64,000 bases of DNA from Sphingomonas sp. TREG-RG-20F-R18-01. GTDB lineage: Bacteria; Pseudomonadota; Alphaproteobacteria; Sphingomonadales; Sphingomonadaceae. The DNA lies in the NCBI RefSeq assembly GCF_022662475.1, contig NZ_JAKNQQ010000003.1, positions 62,001 to 126,000 on the forward strand. Reading direction: 5' to 3'. Position numbers and translations under genes: made by a program. The notes under the pieces are model-generated. The model did no database searches. It was given only the letters and a program-made list of their open reading frames with translations, and had not been told where the DNA came from. Shown in pieces: positions 19,133 through 28,901 of this stretch; position 1 is the stretch's first letter, and each line of letters starts with the position of its first letter.

Positions 19133-19426
19133 ATGGCGTATGATCCCGGTGCAATTGATGCGACGCTCGCGGCGGCAGTAGGCGATGAGCCCATGCTGAT
19201 CGCCGAATTGCGTGTCGCCTTCCTCGAAAGTGTCCGTCGCGGACTCCATGCCCTGGAGAATGCGTCCGGCGATGCCGAATGGCGCAGCGCCGCCTGGCGG
19301 CTCCGCGGGCTGGCGGCCAGTTTCGGAGCGGTGCGGTTGATGGCGATCGCGACGGAGGCCGCCGAAACCGACCCCCACGATGCTGCCTTGATGCGGCGCC
19401 TGCGACGGGTGGTCGATCGATTGTGA
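19133..19426 (+). CDS. Hpt-like protein lacking the phospho-accepting histidine
   Basis: 97 residues. The helical pattern and the motif AAWRLRGLAASFGAVRL align with the Hpt signature HxLKGxAxxxGA, but the His position is Trp55 and the conserved Lys is Arg58. It therefore cannot carry phosphate on that residue. It could still bind a kinase or receiver domain as a decoy or connector. GAGG occurs upstream of the ATG, within AGAGGCTGATCC. The next gene starts six bases after its stop, forming the head of a plus-strand run (Hpt-like, membrane protein, DUF2336, kinase-like). Fold assignment rests on the motif and size alone. Confidence 0.65.
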   Translation: MAYDPGAIDATLAAAVGDEPMLIAELRVAFLESVRRGLHALENASGDAEWRSAAWRLRGLAASFGAVRLMAIATEAAETDPHDAALMRRLRRVVDRL

Positions 19427-19432
19427 GGTCTC

Positions 19433-20671
19433 GTGACGGCTCTTGTCGAAAGACGGGCCGTCCGCGCTGCCCCTTTGCCAAGATCTTCGGAACGCCGTAA
19501 CAGCGCGACCATGCTGGCAGGACTGATTTTTACGACCGAGGACGCCGACGATCGCCCGGGGACGCTGGCGGGCACCCTTCCGTTCGGTGGGCTGACCCTG
19601 GTCGAGTTCCAGGCGCGGTTGCTGGCGGCAGCGGGCGCGACGCAGATCATCCTCGTCGTATCGCGCATGACCCCCGAGCTGCTGGGGGTGATCGGTCGGA
19701 TCGGACGTCGCGGCGGATCGGTCGACGCGGTGCGCAGCGCACAGGATGCCGTCGCCAAGCTCCACCCGTTGGCCCGCGTCCTGATCGTCGCGGACGGCGT
19801 GGTGACGAGCGGCGACATCATCCAGAGCCTCGCGAGCGCCGGCCACGATACGATCGTCATCTGTGATCCGGACGATCATCGCTACGAGCGCGTGAGTGCC
19901 AAGGCGGCGTGGGCGGGGCTGGCGCTACTGGATGGCAAGCGCGTCGCAGAAGTGGCTGCGATGCCGCGTGATTATGATTTCCAGTCGACGCTCCTCCGGG
20001 TCGCAGCGCAGGCCGGCGCCGAACAGGTCCGCCTCGACCCCCGAGATGCCCCCAAGCATGCGATCGAGCGCAGCGCGGACGCGCTGACACGCCGCGGCAC
20101 CAGCACCGTCGCCGCACTGGTGGCCAAGCCGGTCCGGTGGGCGGAGCGCTTCCTGCTCGCGCCGTTGGTCCGGCTTTCGCTTCCCCCGTTGATGGCACGA
20201 CTGGTGCCCACGCTGGCGCCGCTGACGCTCGCCGGGGCGTTGAGCGTTGCCGCGCTGGGCGTGATCGTCGCACGGCACCCCGTGATCGGGCTCATGCTTG
20301 CTGCCGTGGCGCTGGTCGCAGCAAGCGTCGCAACCGCTCTCGGCTGGGTCCGGGAAGAGAACAGGATCGCCGCCGTCGCGATGCATGCGCGATCGGGAAT
20401 CGTCGCACTCGTCGTGCTGGCGATCGGGGTCAGGGCGGACCCCGTCGCGGGAACGTCACTGGCGGGCGGATTGATCGTCGCGGGCGCGCTGCTCGAACGT
20501 GCTGCCCTGCCGGCGCTGCTACGCCGCTGGTGGGCGAGCCCCGCCGCGTACCTCGTGATCCTGCTACCGCTGGTCGTGATCGGCTGGCCGTTGATCGGGT
20601 TGGCCGCGGCGGGACTGTACGCTGCTGGGACACTTGCGGCCGCAATCGAGGCTTTTCGGCAAAAGCCCTAG
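19433..20671 (+). CDS. Nucleotidyltransferase-like domain fused to a multi-helix membrane domain
   Basis: 412 residues from GTG 19433 (GAGG upstream, six bases after the preceding stop). An ATG at 19511 would give 386 and begin at the more conserved-looking MLAGLIFTTEDADD. Residues 30-220 resemble the GT-A/NTP-transferase fold (a FGGLTLVEFQARLLAAAGA segment like those of MobA or sugar nucleotidyltransferases, then VLIVADGVVTSG). The glycine-rich nucleotide loop is not clear. From about residue 240 there are six or so membrane helices. The layout recalls inositol-phosphate cytidylyltransferase/CDP-alcohol transferase fusions, but I do not find the CDP-alcohol motif. Function unknown. Confidence 0.7.
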   Translation: MTALVERRAVRAAPLPRSSERRNSATMLAGLIFTTEDADDRPGTLAGTLPFGGLTLVEFQARLLAAAGATQIILVVSRMTPELLGVIGRIGRRGGSVDAVRSAQDAVAKLHPLARVLIVADGVVTSGDIIQSLASAGHDTIVICDPDDHRYERVSAKAAWAGLALLDGKRVAEVAAMPRDYDFQSTLLRVAAQAGAEQVRLDPRDAPKHAIERSADALTRRGTSTVAALVAKPVRWAERFLLAPLVRLSLPPLMARLVPTLAPLTLAGALSVAALGVIVARHPVIGLMLAAVALVAASVATALGWVREENRIAAVAMHARSGIVALVVLAIGVRADPVAGTSLAGGLIVAGALLERAALPALLRRWWASPAAYLVILLPLVVIGWPLIGLAAAGLYAAGTLAAAIEAFRQKP

Positions 20672-20706
20672 TCCCGCTTGGGAGACAAACGGCGTAAGTC
20701 CCCGGC

Positions 20707-21849
20707 ATGCCGATCAACGATCGCGAAAAGGATGCAGGGGGCCGGAGCGGCGTCACGACGCTGCTGGAACGCGCGGCGGCGGCGGCGGTGCGCGCGGAAG
20801 ATCGGTTGTGCGGCGCGATCGAGGATGTGTTCCTTGCGGACGATGCGCGACTGGACGATCGCACGCGACTGGGCATGACCAGACTGCTTGCCCAACTGAC
20901 CGGCGCGGTCGAGGCAACGCTCCGACGACATGCTGCCCGTCTGCTGATTGCCCGGGACGAAGCCGCGCTCGCCGACCGGGTCAGCGCGCCGGCACCGCCA
21001 ATCATCGGACGTCTGATCGCCAGTGGGTTGCTGCGGGATCCGGAAGTGATGCGGGAATTGCTCGGCCGGATCCGGCAGGATGCGATCGCGGATGCGCTAC
21101 CGACGTCTGCGCCGGATGATCCCGAGCGGTCCAGCCTGTTGCCGCGGCTGCTGCATCACGCCAATCCTGCTGTAGGGGCGGGCGCTGCGGCATTGCTGGC
21201 CGCGGAAAGCCGTCGTCGCCTCAGCGGTCCTGACGGGACTTCGTCGTCGAGCGACCTCCCCGCCGAACTGCAGCATCGGCTCGTCTGGTGGAGCGCGGCC
21301 GCGGTACGGACCGATCTTCCTGACGCGGCCGGCGCAACGACTTCCGCGCTCGATCGCGCGCTTGCCGAGGCGGCGCAGCACGTGATAGCGGCGCATCACG
21401 AGCGCGATCGGCTCGAGGCGGTCGCGTTGCAGCTTGCAGTCGCGCTGGACCCGACGCCAGCCGACCGCGCGCGGTTGCTGATGGAGGCGCTGCTCGATCG
21501 TCGCTTGTCCCTGTGTATCGCCTTGATCGCGCAGGGCCTCGGGCTCGACTATGCCGACACGCGCGAGATCGTGCTGGACCCTTCCGGCGACCGCCTATGG
21601 CTGACGTTGCGCGCGATCGATCTGGACCGCGCGACGATCGCGCGGTTCGGTCTGTCACTCGCCGAAGCCGATCCCCGGCGGGATATCGACGGCTTTGCCG
21701 ATACGTTGGATGATATTGCAGAGATCGACTGTGTCGCGGCACGCCACGCCCTCGCGCCCCTGTTGCTGCACCGGGATTATCGCGCCGCCTTGACGGCGTT
21801 TGCGCGTGGCACCCGGCGGACATCCGCGGTGCGGGGCGCACCGGCGTGA
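20707..21849 (+). CDS. DUF2336 domain protein
   Basis: 380 residues, soluble and helical, Ala/Arg/Leu/Asp rich, with a C-terminal region typical of DUF2336 (LLMEALLDRRLSLCIALIAQGLG, then IVLDPSGDRLWLTLRAIDLD). DUF2336 proteins are common in alphaproteobacteria; their function is not established. Its stop overlaps the start of the kinase-like gene by four bases (GTGA), so the two products are made together and may act as a pair. Confidence 0.75.
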   Translation: MPINDREKDAGGRSGVTTLLERAAAAAVRAEDRLCGAIEDVFLADDARLDDRTRLGMTRLLAQLTGAVEATLRRHAARLLIARDEAALADRVSAPAPPIIGRLIASGLLRDPEVMRELLGRIRQDAIADALPTSAPDDPERSSLLPRLLHHANPAVGAGAAALLAAESRRRLSGPDGTSSSSDLPAELQHRLVWWSAAAVRTDLPDAAGATTSALDRALAEAAQHVIAAHHERDRLEAVALQLAVALDPTPADRARLLMEALLDRRLSLCIALIAQGLGLDYADTREIVLDPSGDRLWLTLRAIDLDRATIARFGLSLAEADPRRDIDGFADTLDDIAEIDCVAARHALAPLLLHRDYRAALTAFARGTRRTSAVRGAPA

Positions 21850-23270
21850 GCCTGGATGACCCGGCGTTCACGCCCGTCCGTGCAAAGCTGGATCGCGACG
21901 GTCGGTTGATCGCGGCAGACCAGGCTCTGCTTGACCTCAACGCGCGCGCGGGCGGTGCGCTGGGGCATGTATTGGCGGTTCCGCCGCTGGTAACGCTTGC
22001 GCGGCTGGCACTGCGCCTCGCGATCCGCGTGTCGCGCAACGTGGTCGTTGCCGACGGGGGCGCCGATCTGGACCTGTGGGTCGGTGCCGAACCGACACCG
22101 TCGTCCGCCGAGCCCGACGGGATCGACCTGACGATCACGGGGTGGCGCCCCCGACCGTCCTGGCAGCCGCCCGCGGTGGCCGAAGCGTGCAGCGCCGATT
22201 TCCTGCGCAGCGCGGCGGATTGGCTGTGGGAAACCGACTCCGCACTGTCGCTTACCTTCCTGTCGGCCAACGCCGCCGCTACGGGGGATTTGCCGAGCGG
22301 GGCGCTATTGGGCCAGCCGCTGACGCGCCTGTTCGCGCTCGCAGAGGACGACGTCGGGGCGTTTCCGATCCTGCACGGCCTCGCCCTGCAACGACGGTTC
22401 GACGATCAACCTGCGACCGTGCGCGATACGGGGCAGGCCGTACTCCTGTCGGCGTCGCCGCGTCGCGATGCGAGCGGTGGCTTCATCGGCTTCCTCGGAG
22501 CGGCGCACATCGTCGACCCGGCAATCCCGGTCCGGCCCGTGGATCCGGCAGCGATCGCGGGCGATGCCATCATGGACTCGGTCGCTAACGCCTTTGCCGC
22601 GCGGCTGGACCAGACCTTGCGCGCTCCGTTGGACCGGATCATTGCCAACGCCGACAGCATCCATGCGCAGTCCGAAGGGCCCTTGCGGCAGGACTATGCG
22701 GAGTATGCCGCGGACATCGCGAGCGCCGGTCGGCATTTGATGGGACTGGTCGACGATCTGGTCGATCTCCAGGCGATCGAACGGCCCGATTTTGTCGTAG
22801 CCCAGGACGCGATCGACCTGGCGGATGTCGCGCGACGAGCAGCGGGCCTCCTCAACATCCGCGCGTCTTCCGCCCGGGTTCGGATCGACAAGCCGGCGTT
22901 CGGCGAAATGCTACCGGCGACGGGCGAATTCCGGCGGGCGTTGCAGGTCCTGGTCAACCTGATCGCCAACGCTGTGCGCTATTCTCCGATCGATGGCATG
23001 GTCTGGATCCGCGCCGAGCGTGAAGGCAATATCGCCGCCATCATCGTCGCCGACCAGGGCAAGGGAATCGCTTCGACCGATCAGGAGCGCATCTTCGGAA
23101 AGTTTGCGCGGGTCGACCAGAATGAGGCGGGCGGATCGGGCCTTGGCCTTTATATCGCGCGACGCCTGGCGCGCGCGATGGGAGGGGAAGTGACCGTCGA
23201 CAGCGCGCCAGGACAGGGTGCCCGTTTCGTCTTTTCGCTGCCGCTCCGGGGCATGGAGCGCTTATCCTAA
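21846..23270 (+). CDS. PAS-containing histidine-kinase-like protein with Gln at the phospho-His position
   Basis: 474 residues, soluble. A PAS-like region occupies about 120-230 (DFLRSAADWLWETDSALSLT). The dimerisation helix reads LDQTLRAPLDRII where kinases have SHELRTPLNAII; the His is replaced by Gln256 (codon CAG at 22611). The ATPase domain is complete: N box NLIANAVRYSP, G1 DQGKGIA, G2 GSGLGLYIARR. It could bind ATP but should not autophosphorylate on the usual His. DivL of Caulobacter, with Tyr at this site, is a known precedent for a kinase-like protein working by contact. GTG start overlaps the DUF2336 stop. Confidence 0.85.
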   Translation: MSLDDPAFTPVRAKLDRDGRLIAADQALLDLNARAGGALGHVLAVPPLVTLARLALRLAIRVSRNVVVADGGADLDLWVGAEPTPSSAEPDGIDLTITGWRPRPSWQPPAVAEACSADFLRSAADWLWETDSALSLTFLSANAAATGDLPSGALLGQPLTRLFALAEDDVGAFPILHGLALQRRFDDQPATVRDTGQAVLLSASPRRDASGGFIGFLGAAHIVDPAIPVRPVDPAAIAGDAIMDSVANAFAARLDQTLRAPLDRIIANADSIHAQSEGPLRQDYAEYAADIASAGRHLMGLVDDLVDLQAIERPDFVVAQDAIDLADVARRAAGLLNIRASSARVRIDKPAFGEMLPATGEFRRALQVLVNLIANAVRYSPIDGMVWIRAEREGNIAAIIVADQGKGIASTDQERIFGKFARVDQNEAGGSGLGLYIARRLARAMGGEVTVDSAPGQGARFVFSLPLRGMERLS

Positions 23271-23338
23271 TCGCGGATTGACGCCGGCAGCGCTTGGCGT
23301 ACCTTCCTCTCGCCCATGTAGGGGTGAGGAGAGTTTGT

Positions 23339-23527
23339 ATGCGTAAGATTATTCTGGCGGCGTCGATTCTGGCGTTCGCGGCAGGGACTGCGCCCGCCCT
23401 TGCGGCCCCCTGCAAAGACGCCAAGGGGCGTTTCATGAAATGTGCGACCGCGACGCCCAAACCGACCCGGTGCCGGCTGAACGGCAAGTTCGCCAAATGC
23501 GGCACGCCGGGCGCCAAGCCCGCCTGA
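23339..23527 (+). CDS. Small exported cysteine-containing protein
   Basis: 62 residues. The signal peptide ends at ALA, leaving a mature peptide of about 40 residues with two related units, CKDAKGRFMKC and CRLNGKFAKC, so two disulfides or a metal site are possible. The family is not recognised. The start is firm: GAGGAGAG five bases before ATG 23339. A 15-base hairpin lies 32 bases after the stop. Confidence 0.8.
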   Translation: MRKIILAASILAFAAGTAPALAAPCKDAKGRFMKCATATPKPTRCRLNGKFAKCGTPGAKPA

Positions 23528-23558
23528 ATTGCGTGGCGGGCCCGGCGCCGCGAGCTTA

Positions 23559-23591
23559 TCCCTGACGACCTGATGTTCAGGTCGTCAGGGA
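23559..23591. terminator. Hairpin between convergent genes
   Basis: A perfect 15-base inverted repeat (TCCCTGACGACCTGA, loop TGT) lies between the small exported protein and the convergent small membrane protein. There is no T-run on either side, so it may be a weak bidirectional terminator or a 3' RNA-stabilising stem. Confidence 0.6.
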
Positions 23592-23624
23592 TCAGTCAGC
23601 TGTCGAAGAGCACGTCGCTTCGGG

Positions 23625-23813
23625 TCAGCGCCGCCGCGACCACCATATTGCACCCAGTCCGACTGCGGCCAGAACCGCGCCGTAGACGGCCCATTGCATC
23701 TGCGCGATCATGAAGCTCGACGCAGGCCAATGGACCAGCCCCAAACCTTGGCCGATCCACAGCAGCCCCATCAGCGTGGCGAGCACACCGACGAGGGCCA
23801 CCAGGGTCTTCAC
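23625..23813 (-). CDS. Small two-helix membrane protein coupled to citrate synthase
   Basis: 62 residues from GTG 23813. Two membrane helices ([19 protein letters not shown] and [18 protein letters not shown]) end in an Arg tail. The start lies inside a GTGA overlap with the gltA stop codon, so it depends on gltA translation. The frame is open further upstream to 23915, but that part lies inside gltA. The function is unknown. Confidence 0.7.
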   Translation of the reverse strand: MKTLVALVGVLATLMGLLWIGQGLGLVHWPASSFMIAQMQWAVYGAVLAAVGLGAIWWSRRR

Positions 23814-25096
23814 TTGCGCGCATCCAGCGCAACGTAATCGCGCTGCGTCGGGCCGGTGTAGAGCTGCCGCGGACGGCCGATCTTCTGCTCCGGATCCGAG
23901 ATCATCTCGTTCCACTGCGCGACCCAGCCGACGGTGCGGGCGAGCGCGAACAATGCCGTGAACATCGTCGTCGGGAAGCCGATCGCCGAGAGGATCACGC
24001 CCGAATAGAAGTCGACGTTCGGGAACAGCTTCTTCTCGATGAAGTACGGATCGCTGAGCGCCATTTCCTCGAGCGCGATCGCGACATCGAACACCGGATC
24101 GGTCACGCCGAGCTCGCCGAGCACTTCGCGCACGGTCTGCTGCATCACGGTCGCGCGCGGATCGTAGTTCTTGTAGACGCGGTGACCGAAGCCCATCAGG
24201 CGGAACGGATCGTTCTTGTCCTTGGCGCGCGCGATATACTCGGGGATGCGGTCCACGGTGCCGATCTCACGCAGCATGTTAAGCGCCGCTTCATTGGCGC
24301 CGCCATGCGCCGGACCCCACAGGCAGGCGATGCCCGCCGCGATGCACGCGAACGGGTTGGCGCCCGAAGACCCTGCGAGACGAACGGTCGAGGTCGACGC
24401 GTTCTGCTCGTGATCGGCGTGGAGGATGAAGATCCGGTCCATCGCTTTTTCGACGACCGGGTTCACCACATATTCTTCTGCCGGAACGCCGAACGTCATC
24501 TGCAGGAAGTTGCCGGTGTAGCTCAGGTTGTTCTTGGGATGCATGAACGGCTGGCCGATGGAATATTTGTACGCCATCGCAGCGATCGTCGGCATCTTGG
24601 CGATAAGGCGATGGCTCGCGATCATGCGCTGCTGCGGATCGGTGATGTCCGCCGAATCCTGGTAGAAGGCGCTGAGCGCGCCGACGACGCCGCACATGAT
24701 CGCCATCGGATGCGCATCGCGACGGAAGCCGCGATAGAAGGTCGCCAGCTGCTCGTGCAGCATCGTGTGGCGGCTGATCGTGTAGCTGAACTTGTCGAGC
24801 TCGTCCTTGGTCGGCAGTTCGCCGTTCAACAGCAGGTGGCAGACTTCCATGAAGGTCGACTGCTCGGCCAACTGGCCGATCGGATAGCCGCGGTGCAGCA
24901 GAACGCCCTCATCGCCATCGATGTACGTGATGGCGGAATCACAGCTGGCGGTTGAGGTGAAACCCGGGTCGTAGGTGAACATGCCGGTTTGCGCGTACAG
25001 CTTCCGGATATCGAGCACGTCGGGACCGACGCTGCCATGCATGACCTTCAAATCCAGGTCCTTGCCGGCGGCGCTCAGTTTGGCGGTGTCGGTCAT
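23810..25096 (-). CDS. gltA: Citrate synthase, type II
   Basis: 428 residues. It condenses oxaloacetate and acetyl-CoA to citrate at the head of the TCA cycle. Active-site residues are seen in [11 protein letters not shown] (His), [14 protein letters not shown] (His) and NVDFYSG (Asp). The length and N-terminal domain are those of the hexameric, NADH-sensitive Gram-negative type. A strong ribosome binding site (AAAGGACAAAGG) precedes the ATG. It follows gltX by 18 bases and overlaps a small membrane protein gene downstream, so the three are probably one operon. Confidence 0.97.
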   Translation of the reverse strand: MTDTAKLSAAGKDLDLKVMHGSVGPDVLDIRKLYAQTGMFTYDPGFTSTASCDSAITYIDGDEGVLLHRGYPIGQLAEQSTFMEVCHLLLNGELPTKDELDKFSYTISRHTMLHEQLATFYRGFRRDAHPMAIMCGVVGALSAFYQDSADITDPQQRMIASHRLIAKMPTIAAMAYKYSIGQPFMHPKNNLSYTGNFLQMTFGVPAEEYVVNPVVEKAMDRIFILHADHEQNASTSTVRLAGSSGANPFACIAAGIACLWGPAHGGANEAALNMLREIGTVDRIPEYIARAKDKNDPFRLMGFGHRVYKNYDPRATVMQQTVREVLGELGVTDPVFDVAIALEEMALSDPYFIEKKLFPNVDFYSGVILSAIGFPTTMFTALFALARTVGWVAQWNEMISDPEQKIGRPRQLYTGPTQRDYVALDARK

Positions 25097-25114
25097 CCTT
25101 TGTCCTTTCGTGAC

Positions 25115-26581
25115 TTAAGCAAGCATCTGGTCGGCGATCCGACCAAGACTCTCTTCACGCCCGAGCAAATCGAGCACGTCGAAAATTCCAGGCGAGGTCT
25201 TGCGCCCGGTCAACGCCGCACGCAGTGGTTGCGCGACTTGTCCGAGTTTGACCCCTGCGTCATCGGCGACCTGCCGTACCGCAGTTTCGAGGCTCTCCGT
25301 ATCCCAGCTTTCGACTGCGTCAAGCGCTGCGTGCAGCCGGGCGAGCAGTCGGGGGGCGTCGCCGGACAGAAGCGCGGTAGCATCGCGATCCATCTCCAGC
25401 GGGCGCTTGCAAAACAGGAAGGCGGCGCCGTTGGCGAGATCGAGCAGGTCCGCTGCCCGCGGTTTCAACGAGGCCATGCTCGCTTCAAGAACTTGCAGTT
25501 GCTGATCCGTCGGCTCGAAATCAAGGCGTTCGGCAACAAGCGCGGCAAGCCGTGCATCATCCGCGACGCGAATGTATTGGCCGTTCAGGTTTTCAAGCTT
25601 CTTGAAGTCGAACCGCGATGGTGACTTGCCTACACCGGCCAGATCGAACCACTCGACTGCCTGAGCGCGGCTGATAATCTCGTGATCACCATGCCCCCAA
25701 CCAAGCCGCAGCAGATAATTGTCGAGCGCCTCGGGCAGCATGCCGAGCTCGTCGCGATAGTATTCGACGCCGACCGCGCCATGGCGCTTCGACAGTTTGG
25801 CACCGTCCGACCCGTGGATGAGCGGAATGTGTGCGTAAATGGGATCGGGCCAGCCTCCCTCGATCTGCTGCATCGCGCGGATGATCGGCAATTGGCGGAA
25901 GGCGTTGTTGAGATGATCGTCGCCGCGAATCACATGCGTCACGCCCATGTCGTGGTCATCGACCACAACCGCGAGCATATAGGTCGGCGTTCCATCCGAC
26001 CGCAGGAGCACGAGATCGTCGAGTTCGGCATTCTGAACCGTAACCGCTCCCTGCACACGATCATCGATCGTGACGGCACCCTCGGTCGGCGCCTTGAGGC
26101 GGACGACGAAGGGGCGGCTGTCGTCCGCCGCGGCCGCTTGGTCCCGCCAAGGGCTGCGCACCCGAAGCGGCTTCTTGGCGGCTTCAGCCTCGGCGCGCAT
26201 CGCCGCGAGCTCCTCGGGAGTCAGATAGCAGCGATAGGCATGCCCGCGCTGGACCATCAGATGCGCGACTTCGGCATGGCGATCGGCGCGTGCCGATTGA
26301 TACACTTCGTCGCCATCCCAATCGAGGCCGAGCCAGCGCAGCGATGTCAGGATCGCATCGATCGCGGGCTGGGTCGAGCGGGCGCGATCGGTATCTTCGA
26401 TCCGCAACAGGAACCGGCCACCGTGGTGGCGCGCGTAGAGCCAGTTGAACAACGCGGTACGGGCACCGCCGATATGGAGAAAGCCGGTCGGCGACGGTGC
26501 AAACCGCGTGACGACCTGTGCGTTGGCGGCAGCCTTATCAGCGCTGCTGGCAGCGGTGGTGGTTTCAGTGATTGCGCTCAA
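25115..26581 (-). CDS. gltX: Glutamyl-tRNA synthetase
   Basis: 488 residues. It charges tRNA-Glu in the cytoplasm. Class I signatures are present: [19 protein letters not shown] (HIGH-type) and AKLSKRHGA (KMSKS-type). The likely start is TTG at 26581, because GGGAG lies nine bases upstream. An ATG at 26641 would add 20 unlike residues and overlap the ComEC region. It lies head-to-head with comEC and 18 bases upstream of gltA. Confidence 0.95.
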   Translation of the reverse strand: MSAITETTTAASSADKAAANAQVVTRFAPSPTGFLHIGGARTALFNWLYARHHGGRFLLRIEDTDRARSTQPAIDAILTSLRWLGLDWDGDEVYQSARADRHAEVAHLMVQRGHAYRCYLTPEELAAMRAEAEAAKKPLRVRSPWRDQAAAADDSRPFVVRLKAPTEGAVTIDDRVQGAVTVQNAELDDLVLLRSDGTPTYMLAVVVDDHDMGVTHVIRGDDHLNNAFRQLPIIRAMQQIEGGWPDPIYAHIPLIHGSDGAKLSKRHGAVGVEYYRDELGMLPEALDNYLLRLGWGHGDHEIISRAQAVEWFDLAGVGKSPSRFDFKKLENLNGQYIRVADDARLAALVAERLDFEPTDQQLQVLEASMASLKPRAADLLDLANGAAFLFCKRPLEMDRDATALLSGDAPRLLARLHAALDAVESWDTESLETAVRQVADDAGVKLGQVAQPLRAALTGRKTSPGIFDVLDLLGREESLGRIADQMLA

Positions 26582-26702
26582 CCGCGCATACTCCCAGACT
26601 AGAATTTCGATGGCCGGATCAGCCTGCAGCGCCCCTAGCACGCGCTTTCCGGCCCTTCAAATCGGCGTGCGCGCATGGCCGTCACATCTCGGGTCCGGCG
26701 GC

Positions 26703-28901
26703 ATGGCGGTGGCGGACGCGGTCGAACGCTGGCTGGAGGCTGAGCGCGACCAGCTCGCCCTATGGCTGCCGGTGATGCTGGGGCTGGGCATCACGCTGTG
26801 GTTTGTCCTGCCCGATCCGGGCGCATGGCGTGCCGCAATGCTCGTGGCGGTGGCGATCGCGCTGGGTTCCGTGGCGCGCGGACGGCATGGGCGGGCCGCG
26901 CGCGCGCTGGCGGTTGGCGCGGTGGCGGTCGCGCTGGGGCTGGGGCTCGTGTGGTGGCGGTCGGAGCGGATCGCGCATCCGATCCTGGCGCGCCCCGCAA
27001 TTCTGACCTTCACGGCGCGGGTGGAACGGGTCGAGCCGCTGGTCGCGCGGGATCTGGTGCGGTTGCGGCTGGCGCCGATCTCGGTCGTCGCCCGCCCGGA
27101 AGCGGTATCGCGGCGGCTTCCGGAACTGCCACCCGCGTTGCGCCTCAATCTAGCAAAGGCGGAGGTTCCGGTTGGTCTCGTGGCAGGGGCGACCATACGC
27201 CTCGCGGCGCGCTTGATGCCCCCGCCCGAACCGGCGGTGCCAGGCGCGTATGATTATGCCCGGACCGCGTGGTTTGACGGGATCGGCGCGACGGGCCGTG
27301 GTTTTGCGCCGGTAACGGTCCTTGCGGGCGGGCAGCCAGCCGCTTTGCCCGGGCTGCGCGAGGCGTTGTCCGCGCATATCCAGGAGCGGGCCGGAGGCGG
27401 CGGGGCGGGGGGCATTGCGGCCGCCTTGGCGACCGGGGACCAGGGATCGATTCCGCTGGACGATACCGAGGCGATGCGGCGCTCCGGCCTCGCCCATCTC
27501 CTGTCGGTCAGTGGGCTCCACATCAGCGCAGCGGTTGCCGCGACGATGATCCTCGTAACGCGCCTGTTGGCGCTGTCTCCGTGGCTGGCTCTGCGTCTGC
27601 GATTGCCGTTCGTGGCCGGCGCGGCGGGGGCCGTGGTCGCGATCGGCTATACTTTGCTCACAGGCGCCGAGGTTCCGACGATCCGTTCCTGCGTCGCGTC
27701 GCTGTGCGTCCTGGTCGCGCTCGCCCTCGGGCGCGAAGCGCTGACCTTGCGGCTGGTCGCGGCGGGCGCAGTGGTGGTCCTGCTGCTCTACCCCGAATCC
27801 CTGTCGGGCCCGAGCTTCCAGCTGTCCTTTGCAGCGGTCGCGTTGATCATCGCCTGGAACGACCATCCCGGTATCCGGGCGCTGGTCGCAGCCCGGGAGG
27901 AGCCGCGCCTGAAGCATCTGCTGCGTAGCACGGGATCCTTGCTGATGACCGGGCTGGTGGTCGAAGCCGCGTTGTTGCCGATCTCGCTGTTCCATTTCCA
28001 GAAGGCGGGGGTCTATGGGGCGGTCGCGAATATCGTCGCCATTCCGCTGACAACGTTCGTCGTCATGCCGCTGGAGGCCGCCGCCCTATTGCTCGACACG
28101 ATCGGTGCCGGACAACCGTTCTGGTGGGCCACCCGGCTCGCGCTGGACGCATTGCTCTGGATTGCAAGGACAACGGCGGCGATCCCCGGCTCGGTCGCGC
28201 CCTTGCCGGCCATGCCGGCGGGCGCTTATGCGGCAATGGTCGCGGGCGGCCTGTGGATCGCCCTGTGGCGGACCCGATGGCGACGGCTCGGCGTCGTTCC
28301 GCTGCTGACCGGTGCGTTATGGGCGTTCCTGACGCCCGCTCCCGACCTGTTGGTGACGGGAGATGGACGGCATGTCGCGATCCGAACCCAGGCGGGGGAC
28401 GTCGCGCTGCTGCGGGATCGAACCGGCGACTATACCGCCGACATGATGGCGCAAAGCGGCGGGACGGCGGGGTTGCCGGTGTTATGGTCCGATCAGCGCG
28501 ACGCGCGTTGCAGCCGCGACCTGTGCATGGCCACCCGCATCATCGGCGCTCGACGCTGGACCATTCTGGCGACGCGTAGCCCGTACCTCGTCCCGATCGA
28601 CGACTTTATCCGAGCCTGCGCACGTGCCGATATCGTCATCAGCGACCGATGGCTGTCCCGACGGTGCCGTCCGCGCTGGCTGCGGCTGGATCGATCCACC
28701 CTGACGCAGACGGGCGGAGTCGCGATTACCTTCCACCCCGCTGCCCCGTGGTCAGCGGCCAGCGCAACGGTTCGCACCGTGCGCACGCCCGGCGACCGGC
28801 ACCCGTGGATTACGATCCCAGCAGATCGGGTGCCGATCCGTCACGGTCGACGGAGGGCCATCGACCGTCCTGCAGGAACGCAGGATCCAGCGCGCGATTA
28901 G
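26703..28901 (+). CDS. comEC: ComEC/Rec2-family competence protein
   Basis: 732 residues from ATG 26703. An ATG at 26610 would add 31 residues, and neither start has a good ribosome binding site. It is an inner-membrane channel for single-stranded DNA uptake. An N-terminal DUF4131 region is followed by the ComEC core with [19 protein letters not shown] and [15 protein letters not shown], and about ten membrane helices. The C-terminal beta-lactamase-like part lacks the HxHxDH metal motif, as is usual in alphaproteobacteria. It is divergent from gltX and overlaps lexA tail-to-tail by four bases. Confidence 0.93.
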   Translation: MAVADAVERWLEAERDQLALWLPVMLGLGITLWFVLPDPGAWRAAMLVAVAIALGSVARGRHGRAARALAVGAVAVALGLGLVWWRSERIAHPILARPAILTFTARVERVEPLVARDLVRLRLAPISVVARPEAVSRRLPELPPALRLNLAKAEVPVGLVAGATIRLAARLMPPPEPAVPGAYDYARTAWFDGIGATGRGFAPVTVLAGGQPAALPGLREALSAHIQERAGGGGAGGIAAALATGDQGSIPLDDTEAMRRSGLAHLLSVSGLHISAAVAATMILVTRLLALSPWLALRLRLPFVAGAAGAVVAIGYTLLTGAEVPTIRSCVASLCVLVALALGREALTLRLVAAGAVVVLLLYPESLSGPSFQLSFAAVALIIAWNDHPGIRALVAAREEPRLKHLLRSTGSLLMTGLVVEAALLPISLFHFQKAGVYGAVANIVAIPLTTFVVMPLEAAALLLDTIGAGQPFWWATRLALDALLWIARTTAAIPGSVAPLPAMPAGAYAAMVAGGLWIALWRTRWRRLGVVPLLTGALWAFLTPAPDLLVTGDGRHVAIRTQAGDVALLRDRTGDYTADMMAQSGGTAGLPVLWSDQRDARCSRDLCMATRIIGARRWTILATRSPYLVPIDDFIRACARADIVISDRWLSRRCRPRWLRLDRSTLTQTGGVAITFHPAAPWSAASATVRTVRTPGDRHPWITIPADRVPIRHGRRRAIDRPAGTQDPARD

